Notes under the pieces: generated by a model
What the model saw: the letters and a program-made list of their open reading frames with translations, nothing else
Database searches by the model: none
What the model was told of the DNA's origin: nothing
Program-made: the position numbers and the translations under genes
Shown: positions 54,942-63,542 of the stretch, in pieces
How positions within the stretch are numbered: position 1 is the stretch's first letter
Layout of the letters: each line of letters begins with the position of its first letter
DNA from: Roseomonas mucosa
Lineage (GTDB): Bacteria; Pseudomonadota; Alphaproteobacteria; Acetobacterales; Acetobacteraceae
Assembly (NCBI GenBank): GCA_945878375.1
Contig: CAMDWG010000002.1
Coordinates: 1 to 64,000 of the forward strand
Direction of reading: 5' to 3'
Length of the DNA: 64,000 nucleotides

Positions 54942-55573
54942 TGGCGATGGACATGAAGGCCTGGCTTACGCGCTGCCCGCTGGTCGCGATCCTGCGCGGC
55001 GTGCGGCCGGAGGAGGTGGAGGCGATCGGCGATGTCCTGCTCGACGCCGGCTTCACGATCATCGAGGTGCCGCTGAACTCGCCTGACCCGATCGAGAGCA
55101 TCCGCCGTCTTGCCGCGCGCTGCGGCGCGCGCGCGCTGGTGGGCGCGGGGACGGTGCTGGACCCCGCCGATTGCGCGCGGATCGCGGCGGCGGGCGGGCG
55201 CTTGGTCGTCACCCCGCATGCGGACCCGGATGTGGTGCGCGCCGCGAAGGCGGCGGGGATGCTCGCCGTGCCCGGCTTCATGACGCCCGGCGAGGCCTTT
55301 GCGCTGCTGCGCGCGGGTGCCGATGGGCTGAAGCTGTTCCCTGCGGAGGCGGCTTCTCCGGCGGTCGTGAAGGCGCTGCTCGCCGTGCTGCCCGCCGGCA
55401 CGGCGATCCTGCCGGTGGGCGGGATCGAGGCCGGCAATATGGGCCCTTGGCGCGCGGCGGGGGCGGCCGGCTTCGGTATCGGCAGCGCGATCTACAAGCC
55501 GGGCGACAGCGCGGCCACGGTCGCCGACAAGGCGCGCCGCCTGCTGGCAGCCTTGACGCCGCCTTCGGCATAG
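54941..55573 (+). CDS. dgoA: 2-dehydro-3-deoxy-6-phosphogalactonate aldolase
   Basis: 210 aa from ATG 54941 (an ATG at 54932 is possible but weaker). Class I aldolase of the KDPG/KDPGal family: Glu in IIEVPLNSPDP (~40), Schiff-base Lys in GLKLFPAEAASP, phosphate loop GAGTVLD and VGGIEAGNM. Splits KDPGal to pyruvate and glyceraldehyde-3-phosphate. Followed by TRAP genes, suggesting that the imported compound is a galactonate-type sugar acid. Confidence 0.94.
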   Translation: MAMDMKAWLTRCPLVAILRGVRPEEVEAIGDVLLDAGFTIIEVPLNSPDPIESIRRLAARCGARALVGAGTVLDPADCARIAAAGGRLVVTPHADPDVVRAAKAAGMLAVPGFMTPGEAFALLRAGADGLKLFPAEAASPAVVKALLAVLPAGTAILPVGGIEAGNMGPWRAAGAAGFGIGSAIYKPGDSAATVADKARRLLAALTPPSA

Positions 55574-55631
55574 CTGCACACACCCGGGACAAGGCGGCAC
55601 GGTGACCGTGCCCGAGGCAGGCTCCCCGCTC

Positions 55632-56681
55632 ATGATCGCTCGTCGTTCCCTGCTGTTGGCCGGTGCCGCCGGCCTCGCCGTCCCCGCGCTGGTGCGGCCC
55701 GCCTCCGCGCAGGAGATCACGCTGCGCCTGCATCATTTCCTGCCGGCGATGTCGGCGGTCCATCGCCACTTCCTGACGCCCTGGGCGCAGAAAGTCGCGA
55801 CCGAGAGCCAGGGACGGCTGCGGATCCAGATCTTCCCCTCGATGCAGCTTGGCGGCGCGCCGCCCCAGCTGTTCGACCAGGCGCGCGACGGCGTGGCCGA
55901 TATCATCTGGACGCTGCCCGGCAACACCCCCGGCCGCTTCCCCCGCATCGAGGTCTTCGAGCTTCCCTTCGTCGCCGACCGCCGCGCCGCGCCGAATGCC
56001 AAGGCGGTGTGGGAATTCTACCAGACGCATCTGCGCGACGAGTTCCGCGAAGTGCACCCCATCACCGTCTGGGCGCATGATGGCGGCGTGATCCATGCCA
56101 ACAGGGAAGTCCGGCGGATGGAGGATCTGCGCGGCCTGAAGCTGCGCTTCCCCACCCGCCAGGCCGGCGAGGCGCTGCGCGCGCTCGGCGCCGCACCGAT
56201 CGGCATGCCGGTGCCGCAGGTGCCGGAGGCGTTGAGCCAGCGCGTGATCGACGGCGCGGTGGTGCCGTGGGAGGTCGTACCCTCCATCCGCCTGCAGGAG
56301 CTTGTGCGCCACCATACCGAGATCCCGGGCAGCCCGACCTTCTACACCGCGACCTTCATCCTCGCGATGAACCCCGCGCGCTATGCCGGCCTGCCGGCCG
56401 AACTCAGGCAGGTGCTGGATGCCAATTCCGGCATGGCGGCCGCAGAGATGGCGGCCAAGGTGGGGGACGAGCAGGGCCCCGTGGTGCGCGAACAGGTGGC
56501 GCGACGCCGCGAGAACCGCATCATCCAGATCACGGAGGCGGAGCGCGAGCGCTGGATGGTGGCCTGCCGCCCCGTTCTCGATGCCTGGATCAACGGTTCG
56601 GCCGCGCGTGGCTTCGATGGCGCGGCGCTGCTGGCCGATGCGCGCGGGCTGCTCGCGAAGCACGCCGCCGCACGCAGCTAG
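55632..56681 (+). CDS. TRAP transporter substrate-binding protein DctP
   Basis: 349 aa from ATG 55632, which gives a twin-arginine signal (IARRSLLLAGAAGLA, cleaved near ASAQ); GTG 55602 would add 10 residues. Family pattern: LHHFLPAMSAVHRHFLTPWA, GRLRIQIFPSMQLGG, and the conserved Arg-binding segment LRGLKLRFPTRQAGEALRAL that holds the substrate carboxylate. Periplasmic. The TAG stop is formed by the CTAG of a palindromic repeat. Confidence 0.93.
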   Translation: MIARRSLLLAGAAGLAVPALVRPASAQEITLRLHHFLPAMSAVHRHFLTPWAQKVATESQGRLRIQIFPSMQLGGAPPQLFDQARDGVADIIWTLPGNTPGRFPRIEVFELPFVADRRAAPNAKAVWEFYQTHLRDEFREVHPITVWAHDGGVIHANREVRRMEDLRGLKLRFPTRQAGEALRALGAAPIGMPVPQVPEALSQRVIDGAVVPWEVVPSIRLQELVRHHTEIPGSPTFYTATFILAMNPARYAGLPAELRQVLDANSGMAAAEMAAKVGDEQGPVVREQVARRRENRIIQITEAERERWMVACRPVLDAWINGSAARGFDGAALLADARGLLAKHAAARS

Positions 56682-56752
56682 AGCAAGATCCGATCTGATT
56701 GGATCGATCAGATCGGATGTCTTGCTCCAGAAAACAATGAATCGAGAGCATC
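56678..56752 (+). repeat. Palindromic repeat, copy C (hairpin 1 plus spacer)
   Basis: CTAGAGCAA (56678-56686) pairs with TTGCTCCAG (56722-56730, one mismatch), with inner arms ATCCGATCTGATTGG-type at about 56688-56718. The A/T-rich spacer AAAACAATGAATCGAGAGCA matches copy A, but hairpin 2 is missing. It fills most of the 102-base dctP-dctQ spacer. Confidence 0.88.
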
Positions 56753-56783
56753 GCCCCTGTGCTGCGGGGGAGAGGGGAGTCCG

Positions 56784-57281
56784 TTGATCGAGCAGGCGCC
56801 CCCACCCTCCGGTCCCATCGCGCTGCTCGCGCGGGCGCTGGCCTTTCTCGGCGGCGCCTCGCTGCTGGTGGGCGGCTGCGTTACCACCCTGTCCGTGCTG
56901 CTGCGCTGGACCACCGATCACCCGATCCGCGGTGATTTCGAGATCGTCTCCATTGCCGCCGGCGTCGGCATCGCGGGCTTCCTGGCCTATGGCACGCTGA
57001 TGCGCGCGAACATCGTCGTGGACAGCTTCACCTCTTGGCTTCCCGCGCGCATCACCGGGTTGCTCGACGGGTTCTGGATGCTGGTTTGGGCGGCGGTGAC
57101 GCTGTGGCTGGCGGAAAGGTTGGTATTCGGCACCTGGGACATCTGGCGTAGCGGCACGCGGACCATCGGGCTGCTCGCGATCCCCTATTGGTGGGCGGTC
57201 GGCATCGTCTGCCTCTGCTTCCTCGCCACCGCGCTGGCCGCGCTGATGTGGGTGCCGCGGCTGCTGAAGGGACGCGGCTGA
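56784..57281 (+). CDS. TRAP transporter small permease DctQ
   Basis: 165 aa from TTG 56784 (GGGAG 5-9 bases upstream). Four membrane helices, the DctQ layout: ALAFLGGASLLVGGCVTTLSV, a conserved segment RGDFEIVSIAAGVGIAGFLAYGTL, then two more. DctQ is essential scaffold for the large subunit DctM. It precedes dctM by one base. Confidence 0.92.
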   Translation: MIEQAPPPSGPIALLARALAFLGGASLLVGGCVTTLSVLLRWTTDHPIRGDFEIVSIAAGVGIAGFLAYGTLMRANIVVDSFTSWLPARITGLLDGFWMLVWAAVTLWLAERLVFGTWDIWRSGTRTIGLLAIPYWWAVGIVCLCFLATALAALMWVPRLLKGRG

Positions 57282-57282
57282 G

Positions 57283-58605
57283 ATGGCGCCGGAATTCATC
57301 CTGGCGGGCGCCGGCTTCGCGGCGATGTTGCTGCTGATCGTGCTGCGCGCCCCGGTCGGGCTGGCGATGCTGCTGGTCGGCATCGGTGGCTATGTGCACA
57401 TCCTGGATTGGACCGCGCTCGGCAATTACCTCAAGACGACGCCCTATCACCTGTTCGCGAACTACACGCTGTCGGTGATCCCGCTCTTCATCCTGATGGG
57501 CGCGCTGGCGGAACGCGGTGGCCTGGCGCGCGACCTGTTCGCGGCGGCCAATGCGCTGGTCGGGCGGAAGCGCGGCGGGATGGCCATGGGCGTGATCGGG
57601 GCCAGCGCCTGCTTCGGTGCGGTCTGCGGATCATCGGTCGCGACCACCGCCACCTTCGGCCGCGCGGCGCTGCCGGAACTGCGGCGCTATGGCTACGATC
57701 CGGGCTTCTCCACCGGCACCATCGTGGTCGGCGGCACGCTCGGCATCCTCATCCCGCCCAGCGTGATCCTGGTGGTCTATGCGATCAGCACCGAACAGAA
57801 CATCGCCAAACTGTTCATGGCGGCGCTGATCCCTGGCCTGATCGCGACCGCACTGTACCTTCTCGCCATCGCCATCATGGTGCGAGTCCGGCCCGATGAC
57901 GCCCCGCCCGGCGAGGCCCCGTCGCCCACCGAACGCCGCGCCGCCTTCCTCAACGTCATCCCCGTGCTTCTGATCGCCATGGTGGTGGTGGGCGGCATCT
58001 ATGGCGGCGTCTTCACGCCCACCGAGAGTGCTGCCGTCGGCTGTATCGCGACGCTGGCGGTCGGCCTTCTGCGCGGAACGCTCAAGGCCCGCCAGCTGCG
58101 CGAAAGCCTGCTCGCCACCGCCGAGACCACCGCGATGATCTTCGCGATCCTGCTGGGGGCGGAGGTGTTCAACGCCTTCCTCGCCCTGTCCCAGGCGCCG
58201 GATTTGCTGGCCATGTGGATCAGCGAGCAGGATCTCCCCCCCTATGGCGTGCTGCTGCTGCTGCTGGTCGCCTACATCATCCTCGGCGCGGTGATGGATG
58301 AGCTGGCGATGATCCTGCTGACGCTGCCGGTCTTCTTCCCCGTCGTCACCGCCCTCGATTTCGGCCTGACGACGGAGGAGACGGCGATCTGGTTCGGCAT
58401 CCTGGTTCTGGTCGTGGTGGGGATCGGGCTGACGGCGCCGCCCATCGGGCTGAATGTCTTCGTCATCTCGGGCCTGGCGAAGGACGTGCCGATCGCCGCC
58501 ACCTATCGCGGCGTGCTGCCCTTCCTGGCCATGGATGCGATCCGGCTCGGCCTGCTGGTGGCTTTCCCCGCCCTCTCGCTCTGGCTGGTCGGCGTGCTCG
58601 GTTGA
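57283..58605 (+). CDS. TRAP transporter large permease DctM
   Basis: 440 aa. Eleven to twelve helices of the DctM family: LRAPVGLAMLLVGIGGY, ALAERGGLARDLF, MGVIGASACFGAVCGSSVATTATFG (Na-binding region), GGTLGILIPPSVILVVYA, and FTPTESAAVGCIATL. Sodium-driven uptake of the compound bound by DctP. Downstream thiolase begins 49 bases on. Confidence 0.95.
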   Translation: MAPEFILAGAGFAAMLLLIVLRAPVGLAMLLVGIGGYVHILDWTALGNYLKTTPYHLFANYTLSVIPLFILMGALAERGGLARDLFAAANALVGRKRGGMAMGVIGASACFGAVCGSSVATTATFGRAALPELRRYGYDPGFSTGTIVVGGTLGILIPPSVILVVYAISTEQNIAKLFMAALIPGLIATALYLLAIAIMVRVRPDDAPPGEAPSPTERRAAFLNVIPVLLIAMVVVGGIYGGVFTPTESAAVGCIATLAVGLLRGTLKARQLRESLLATAETTAMIFAILLGAEVFNAFLALSQAPDLLAMWISEQDLPPYGVLLLLLVAYIILGAVMDELAMILLTLPVFFPVVTALDFGLTTEETAIWFGILVLVVVGIGLTAPPIGLNVFVISGLAKDVPIAATYRGVLPFLAMDAIRLGLLVAFPALSLWLVGVLG

Positions 58606-58654
58606 CGGAGCGGCGCGGCGGGGGGAAACCGCTTCCCTGAGGAGAAACGAACCC

Positions 58655-59863
58655 ATGGCAGACGCCTTCATCTGCGACGCCGCGCGCACCCCGATCGGCC
58701 GCTATGCCGGCGCGCTGAAGGAAGTCCGCACCGACGACCTCGGCGCCGTGCCGATCCGCGCCCTGATGGCGCGCAACCCCGGCCTCGACTGGGCGGCGGT
58801 CGAGGATGTGATCTATGGCTGTGCCAACCAGGCCGGCGAGGACAACCGGAACGTCGCGCGCATGGCCGCGCTGCTGGCCGGCCTGCCGGAGAGCATCCCG
58901 GGCAGCACGGTGAACCGGCTCTGCGGGTCGGGCATGGACGCCGTCGGCATCGCCGCCCGCGCCATCAAGGCGGGCGAATGCGAGTTGATGCTGGCGGGCG
59001 GGGTCGAGAGCATGACGCGCGCGCCCTTCGTGATGGGCAAGGCGCAGGAAGCCTTCTCCCGCTCCGCGGAGATCTACGACACCACGATCGGCTGGCGCTT
59101 CGTGAACCCGCTGATGAAGGCGCAATACGGCATCGATTCGATGCCGGAGACGGCGGAGAATGTCGCGGCGCAGTTCGGCATTTCACGAGGTGACCAGGAC
59201 GCCTTCGCGTGGCGGTCCCAGCAGCGCGCCGGTCGTGCGATGGCCGCCGGCCGCTTCCGGGAGGAGATCGTCCCCGTCACCATCCCCCGCCGCAAGGGCG
59301 AGCCGGTGGTGGTCGACACCGACGAGCATCCGCGCCCCGACACCACCCTCGAAGCGCTCGCCAAGCTGGGCACGCCCTTCCGCAAGGAAGGCGGCACGGT
59401 GACGGCGGGCAATGCCTCCGGCGTCAATGACGGCGCCTGCGCCATGCTGGTGGCGGGCGAAGCGGCGGCGCGCCGCCACGGCCTGACGCCGCGTGCCCGC
59501 GTGGTCGCCACCGCGACGGCGGGCGTCGCCCCGCGCATCATGGGCTTCGGCCCCGCGCCGGCGGTGAAGCGGGTGCTGGCCAAGACGGGCCTCGGCATCG
59601 GCGACATCGCCGTGATCGAGCTGAACGAGGCCTTCGCCGCGCAGGGGCTGGCGGTCACGCGCGACCTCGGCCTGCCGGACGATGCCGAGCATGTGAACCC
59701 GAATGGCGGCGCCATCGCGCTGGGCCATCCGCTGGGCATGAGCGGCGCGCGGCTGGTGCAGACAGCGGTGGCGGAGCTGCATCATCGCCAGGCGCGCTAC
59801 GCCGTGGTGACGATGTGCATCGGCGTGGGCCAGGGCATCGCGATGGTGCTGGAACGCGTCTGA
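58655..59863 (+). CDS. pcaF: Acetyl-CoA acyltransferase, 3-oxoadipyl-CoA thiolase-like
   Basis: 402 aa from ATG 58655 (GAGGAG upstream). Type II thiolase: nucleophile Cys90 in VNRLCGSGMDA, His in GHPLGMSGARL, second Cys in MCIGVGQG near the end. Segments IYGCANQAGEDNRNVARMA and AEIYDTTIGWRFVNPLM are characteristic of 3-oxoadipyl-CoA thiolases (PcaF/PaaJ/CatF), which cleave beta-ketoadipyl-CoA to succinyl-CoA and acetyl-CoA. No other ketoadipate gene is nearby, so acetoacetyl-CoA thiolase activity is possible. Confidence 0.88.
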   Translation: MADAFICDAARTPIGRYAGALKEVRTDDLGAVPIRALMARNPGLDWAAVEDVIYGCANQAGEDNRNVARMAALLAGLPESIPGSTVNRLCGSGMDAVGIAARAIKAGECELMLAGGVESMTRAPFVMGKAQEAFSRSAEIYDTTIGWRFVNPLMKAQYGIDSMPETAENVAAQFGISRGDQDAFAWRSQQRAGRAMAAGRFREEIVPVTIPRRKGEPVVVDTDEHPRPDTTLEALAKLGTPFRKEGGTVTAGNASGVNDGACAMLVAGEAAARRHGLTPRARVVATATAGVAPRIMGFGPAPAVKRVLAKTGLGIGDIAVIELNEAFAAQGLAVTRDLGLPDDAEHVNPNGGAIALGHPLGMSGARLVQTAVAELHHRQARYAVVTMCIGVGQGIAMVLERV

Positions 59864-59870
59864 CCGCACG

Positions 59871-59901
59871 GCGCTGCCCGCCAGAGGCTTGGCGGCAGCG
59901 C
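59871..59901. terminator. Hairpin between convergent thiolase and response regulator
   Basis: GCGCTGCC plus GCCA (one bulged C) pairs with TGGC plus GGCAGCGC around GAGGCT: 12 base pairs. It starts 8 bases after the thiolase stop and ends 22 bases before the opposing gene ends. Confidence 0.5.
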
Positions 59902-59922
59902 ATTGAGGCACGGCTCTCAGGC

Positions 59923-60291
59923 TCACGCCCAGCCCAGCGCGCCTTGCAGCGTGGTCAGCGCCTTGGCCATGCTGAAGGGCTTCGCCAGGAAGGGGGCACC
60001 CGGCAGGGCGCGCTGCGGATCGGTTTCGCTGAGCCGCCCGGAGGCATAGACCACCGGTAGCCCCGGTCGCAGCCGCCTGGCGGCCGAGGCCAGCGCGAAG
60101 CCATCGGCACCTGGCAGGTTGATGTCGGTCAACAGCAGGTCGAAATCGTCGCGGCTGGCGACCAGCCGCAGGGCGCTTTCCGCATCCGCGGCCTCCACAA
60201 CCGTGAAGCCGGCCTCGGTCAGCACCTCGGCCAGCGTCATGCGGAGAAGCGGGTCGTCCTCGACGAGCAGCAGCCTGCGCGTGGCGTCCAT
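59923..60291 (-). CDS. Single-domain response regulator
   Basis: 122 aa from ATG 60291. A receiver domain only: acidic pair VEDDPLLRM (~11-13), phospho-acceptor Asp56 in LLLTDINLPGADG, Ser in YASGR, Lys104 in LAKPFSMAKAL. No output domain, so it probably acts as a CheY-like phosphate carrier or sits downstream of a hybrid kinase. No kinase gene is adjacent. Resembles receivers fused or linked to HWE/PAS kinases in this order of bacteria. Confidence 0.9.
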   Translation of the reverse strand: MDATRRLLLVEDDPLLRMTLAEVLTEAGFTVVEAADAESALRLVASRDDFDLLLTDINLPGADGFALASAARRLRPGLPVVYASGRLSETDPQRALPGAPFLAKPFSMAKALTTLQGALGWA

Positions 60292-60429
60292 GCGGCGGCT
60301 TGGCCTTCCCTTGGCGGCAGGCCAGCCTGCGCCCGCGCCCCCGCGCGCGGCGTGACAGCTGCGTGAGCCGAGGCAGGATGCGCGCACAGCAACGTCAGCC
60401 GTCCCGCGCGCGCTTCCCCTCGTGCAATC

Positions 60430-61200
60430 TCAGCCGAGTTCGACGACGACCTCGCCCAGCCCCTCGAACCCGCCGATGATGCGCTGGCCGCCGGGGACCC
60501 AGAGAAGGCCTGTCCAGCTGCCCGTCGTCACCACCTGGCCCGCATCCAGCTGCAGGCCGAAGGCGTGCAGGTGATTGGCCAGCCGGGTCAGCGACAGCAG
60601 CGCATCGCCCGCCGGGTTCGCGCCGCGCCGCGCCACCTGCGTCACGCCGCCGGCGGATTGATGGACCGTCAGGTCGTTCAGGTCGCGCTCGCGCCAATCC
60701 GCCACCGGCGCGCCGAGCACCAGCCCGGCATGGGCCACATTATCCGCCATGGATTCGAGCAGGGAGACGGCGGTCATGTCCGCATAGCGGGTCGCGACGA
60801 GTTCGATGGCGGGCATGCATTCCGTGACCGCGTCCGCCACCTCCTCCTGCGTCCAGGGCGTGGCGCGGGGCGGCAGGCTGCGGCCAAGCCGGAAGGCGAC
60901 CTCCGTCTCGATGCCGATCTTGGCCCCCGGCGCGACCATCCAATTGGCCGGGCCAGCCATGATTCCGCGCGCATCCAGCAGCGCCTGGGAGACGGGCTTG
61001 CCCGGCGGCGTCGCGCATTTCCAGCCGCCGATCGCCCCGCCACGACGCGCCAGCACGGCGCGCTGGATGGCGAGCGCTTCCGCCTCATTCACTGGGGCGG
61101 CATCGCCCAGGCCGTTGGCCGGGGCGCCGCCCTGGCGGACCGCCAGCAGCGTCTCGGTGGCGCGGGCGATGCGGGTGGTGTCGGGCGCGGTCTCGGCCAT
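60430..61200 (-). CDS. 2-keto-4-pentenoate hydratase-like protein
   Basis: 256 aa from ATG 61200. FAH-superfamily hydratase/decarboxylase (MhpD/DmpE/HpaH group): IGGWKCATP, IGIETEVAFRLGRSLP (Glu metal ligands), ECMPAIELVATRY (Glu) and TTGSWTGLLWV. Such enzymes hydrate 2-hydroxypenta-2,4-dienoate from aromatic meta-cleavage. It stands alone here, 69 bases from ArsJ end, so its pathway is unknown. The long spurious frame upstream to 61248 is not used. Confidence 0.87.
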   Translation of the reverse strand: MAETAPDTTRIARATETLLAVRQGGAPANGLGDAAPVNEAEALAIQRAVLARRGGAIGGWKCATPPGKPVSQALLDARGIMAGPANWMVAPGAKIGIETEVAFRLGRSLPPRATPWTQEEVADAVTECMPAIELVATRYADMTAVSLLESMADNVAHAGLVLGAPVADWRERDLNDLTVHQSAGGVTQVARRGANPAGDALLSLTRLANHLHAFGLQLDAGQVVTTGSWTGLLWVPGGQRIIGGFEGLGEVVVELG

Positions 61201-61269
61201 GATGTCCTGCGTTCCTTCTGCCCGGGCATCATGGCGCCTTGGCGCCAATGGGCCAAGCCGCGTGGGGTT

Positions 61270-62502
61270 TCAGCGCGCCCCGCGTGACGTGGGCAGGACC
61301 AGGGTGATCGCGTAGCAAGCACCGAGCATCAGCGCGGAGCCCGCGAGGCAGGCGCCGAGCCCGCCCCATTGGTACAGCAACCCCGACAGCAGCGTGCCCG
61401 CGAAACGCCCCGCCGCATTCGCCGCGTAGTAGAAGCCGACATCCTCGGCCGCCTTCTCCGATCCCGCATAGGCCAGGATCAGGTAGGAATGGACCGAGGA
61501 ATTCACCGCGAAGGCGATGCCGAACACCGCGAGCCCCGCCACCACCACCAGATCGGCGCGCGGCAGCTCCGCCACCAGCGCGGCGGCAAGCAGGGCAGGG
61601 ACCAGGGCCAGCAGCAGCGACCACATCCTGGCGGCGGGCACCTCCGCCGACAGTCCATCGGCGCTGCGGCGCACCAGGGCGGGGGCGGCGGCCTGGACCA
61701 CCCCATAGCCGATGGTCCAGAGCGCCAGGAACGCGCCGACCATCGTGAAGGTCCAGCCGCTGGCATAGAGGAAGACCGGCAGGCCGACGACGAACCACAC
61801 ATCGCGCGCCCCAAACAGGAACACCCGCGCCGCCGCCAGCAGGTTCACGGCGCGATCCTTGGCGAAGAGTTCCTTCGCCGAGCCGGAAGCCTTCGCCTTG
61901 CCCATCAGCGGCGGCAGCGCGAGCAACACGCCGGCCAGCACCAGCAGCAGCGCCGCCGCCATCGCCCACAGCGCCCCGCGGAAGCCCAGCACATCCAGCA
62001 GCAGGCCGCCCAGGAAGAAGCCCGCGCCCTTCATCGCGTTCTTGCTGCCGGTGAAGAAGGCGACCCAGCGGAACAGCCGCCCGGATGCCTGGCCCGCCGT
62101 CAGCTTGATCGCGGATTTCGACGCAGTCTTGGTCAGGTCCTTCGCGACGCCGCAGACGCCCTGCGCGACCACGACCCAGGCGACGCTGACCGCCGCCGCC
62201 CAATCGGGCGACAGGGCCGACAGCATCAGGAAGCCCAGCACCTGGGTAGCCAGCCCGACCGCCAGCATGCGCGCGATGCCGAAGCGCGTGGCCAGCCAGC
62301 CGCCGATCAGGTTGGCGCCGATCCCTGCGGCCTCATACAGCAGGAACAGGAAGGCGAGCGTGAAGGGCGAATAGCCGAGCCGGAAGAAATGCAGCAGCAC
62401 CAGCATCCGCAACGCGCCATCGGTCAGCGTGAAGCCCCAATAGGCGGCGGTGACGATGGCGTAGTTGCGCGTGCCCGCGCCGCTGCCGGAGGCGCCGTTC
62501 AA
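61270..62502 (-). CDS. arsJ: Organoarsenical efflux MFS transporter ArsJ
   Basis: 410 aa. Twelve membrane helices, MFS fold. The N-terminus [27 protein letters not shown] and the motif [13 protein letters not shown] are ArsJ hallmarks. ArsJ expels 1-arseno-3-phosphoglycerate, which then falls apart to arsenate outside the cell. Its ATG overlaps the stop of the upstream GAPDH gene (ATGA), and the GAPDH makes its substrate, so the two form one detoxification unit. Confidence 0.93.
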   Translation of the reverse strand: MNGASGSGAGTRNYAIVTAAYWGFTLTDGALRMLVLLHFFRLGYSPFTLAFLFLLYEAAGIGANLIGGWLATRFGIARMLAVGLATQVLGFLMLSALSPDWAAAVSVAWVVVAQGVCGVAKDLTKTASKSAIKLTAGQASGRLFRWVAFFTGSKNAMKGAGFFLGGLLLDVLGFRGALWAMAAALLLVLAGVLLALPPLMGKAKASGSAKELFAKDRAVNLLAAARVFLFGARDVWFVVGLPVFLYASGWTFTMVGAFLALWTIGYGVVQAAAPALVRRSADGLSAEVPAARMWSLLLALVPALLAAALVAELPRADLVVVAGLAVFGIAFAVNSSVHSYLILAYAGSEKAAEDVGFYYAANAAGRFAGTLLSGLLYQWGGLGACLAGSALMLGACYAITLVLPTSRGAR

Positions 62503-63542
62503 AGCCCGACGCGCTCCATGTGGCAGGCGAGGTCGACCATGCGGCAGGCATAGCCCATCTCATTGTCGTACCAGGCGTAGATCTTCAGAGCCGTGCCGTC
62601 GGTGACCATGGTCGATGGCGCATCCACGATTGCGCTGCGCGTGTCGCGCGCATAATCCGCGCTGACCAGCGGCCTTGTCTCGTAGCCCAATATGCCGGCG
62701 AGCGGGCCTGCGGCAGCCTGCGCGAACAGGGCGTTCACCTCCTCCGCGCTCGTCTCGCGCCGCATCTCGAAGACGCAATCGGTGAGGGAAGCGTTGAGCA
62801 CCGGCGCGCGCACCGCATGGCCGTTCAGCTTCCCCTTCAGCTCCGGATAGATCAGCGCGATGGCAGTGGCGCTGCCCGTCGTCGTCGGCGCGAGGGACAG
62901 CATGGCGGAGCGTGCGCGCCGCAGGTCCTTGTGCGGCGCGTCCACGACCAGGTTGGTGTTGGTCGGGTCGTGGATCGTCGTGATCTGCCCGTGGCGGATC
63001 CCGATCGCCTCATGCACCACCTTCACCACCGGGGCGAGGCAGTTGGTGGTGCAGGAGGCCGCGGTGACGATGGGATGCTTCGCGGGGTCGTAGAGATGCT
63101 CGTTCACCCCCACCACCACATTCAGCACCGTGTCGAACTTCACGGGTGCGGCGACGATGACGCGCTTTGCCCCACGGTCCAGATGGCCTTGCAGCACATC
63201 CGGCGCCAGGAACTTGCCGGTGCATTCCAGCACCAGATCGACGCCGAGATCGCCCCAGGGGATGTCGCCCGGCTTCGCATGTTCGGAAAAGCCGAGCCGT
63301 GTCTCGCCGATGCGGATGGCGGATTCCGCTTCCGCCGCGATACCCGCGCGCCAGCGGCCCTGCACGCTGTCGAATTCCAGCAGATGCGCCGTGGCCGCCA
63401 CGCCGCCCTTGATCTCATTGAGGTGCACGACCTCCAGCCGGTTCGCAGCGCGCGGATCGCTGGCTTGCCGTTCCGCCGCGCCCATGGCCGCGCGCAGTGC
63501 GAGCCGGCCGATGCGGCCCATGCCATTGATACCGACCCTCAT
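62499..63542 (-). CDS. ArsJ-associated glyceraldehyde-3-phosphate dehydrogenase
   Basis: 347 aa. NAD motif [16 protein letters not shown], catalytic Cys164 in [11 protein letters not shown], and the C-terminal [14 protein letters not shown]. Slightly longer than glycolytic GapA (about 330-335 aa) because of extra residues after the first helix ([14 protein letters not shown]). In ArsJ pairs this enzyme uses arsenate in place of phosphate to form 1-arseno-3-phosphoglycerate. Overlap of 4 bases with arsC stop and with arsJ start supports an operon. Confidence 0.95.
   Translation of the reverse strand: MRVGINGMGRIGRLALRAAMGAAERQASDPRAANRLEVVHLNEIKGGVAATAHLLEFDSVQGRWRAGIAAEAESAIRIGETRLGFSEHAKPGDIPWGDLGVDLVLECTGKFLAPDVLQGHLDRGAKRVIVAAPVKFDTVLNVVVGVNEHLYDPAKHPIVTAASCTTNCLAPVVKVVHEAIGIRHGQITTIHDPTNTNLVVDAPHKDLRRARSAMLSLAPTTTGSATAIALIYPELKGKLNGHAVRAPVLNASLTDCVFEMRRETSAEEVNALFAQAAAGPLAGILGYETRPLVSADYARDTRSAIVDAPSTMVTDGTALKIYAWYDNEMGYACRMVDLACHMERVGL

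Noticed and set aside
61229-62203. Second frame of 324 codons opposite phase within arsJ
   Set aside because: Gly/Arg-rich product with no motif; it lies fully within arsJ on the same strand in another frame.
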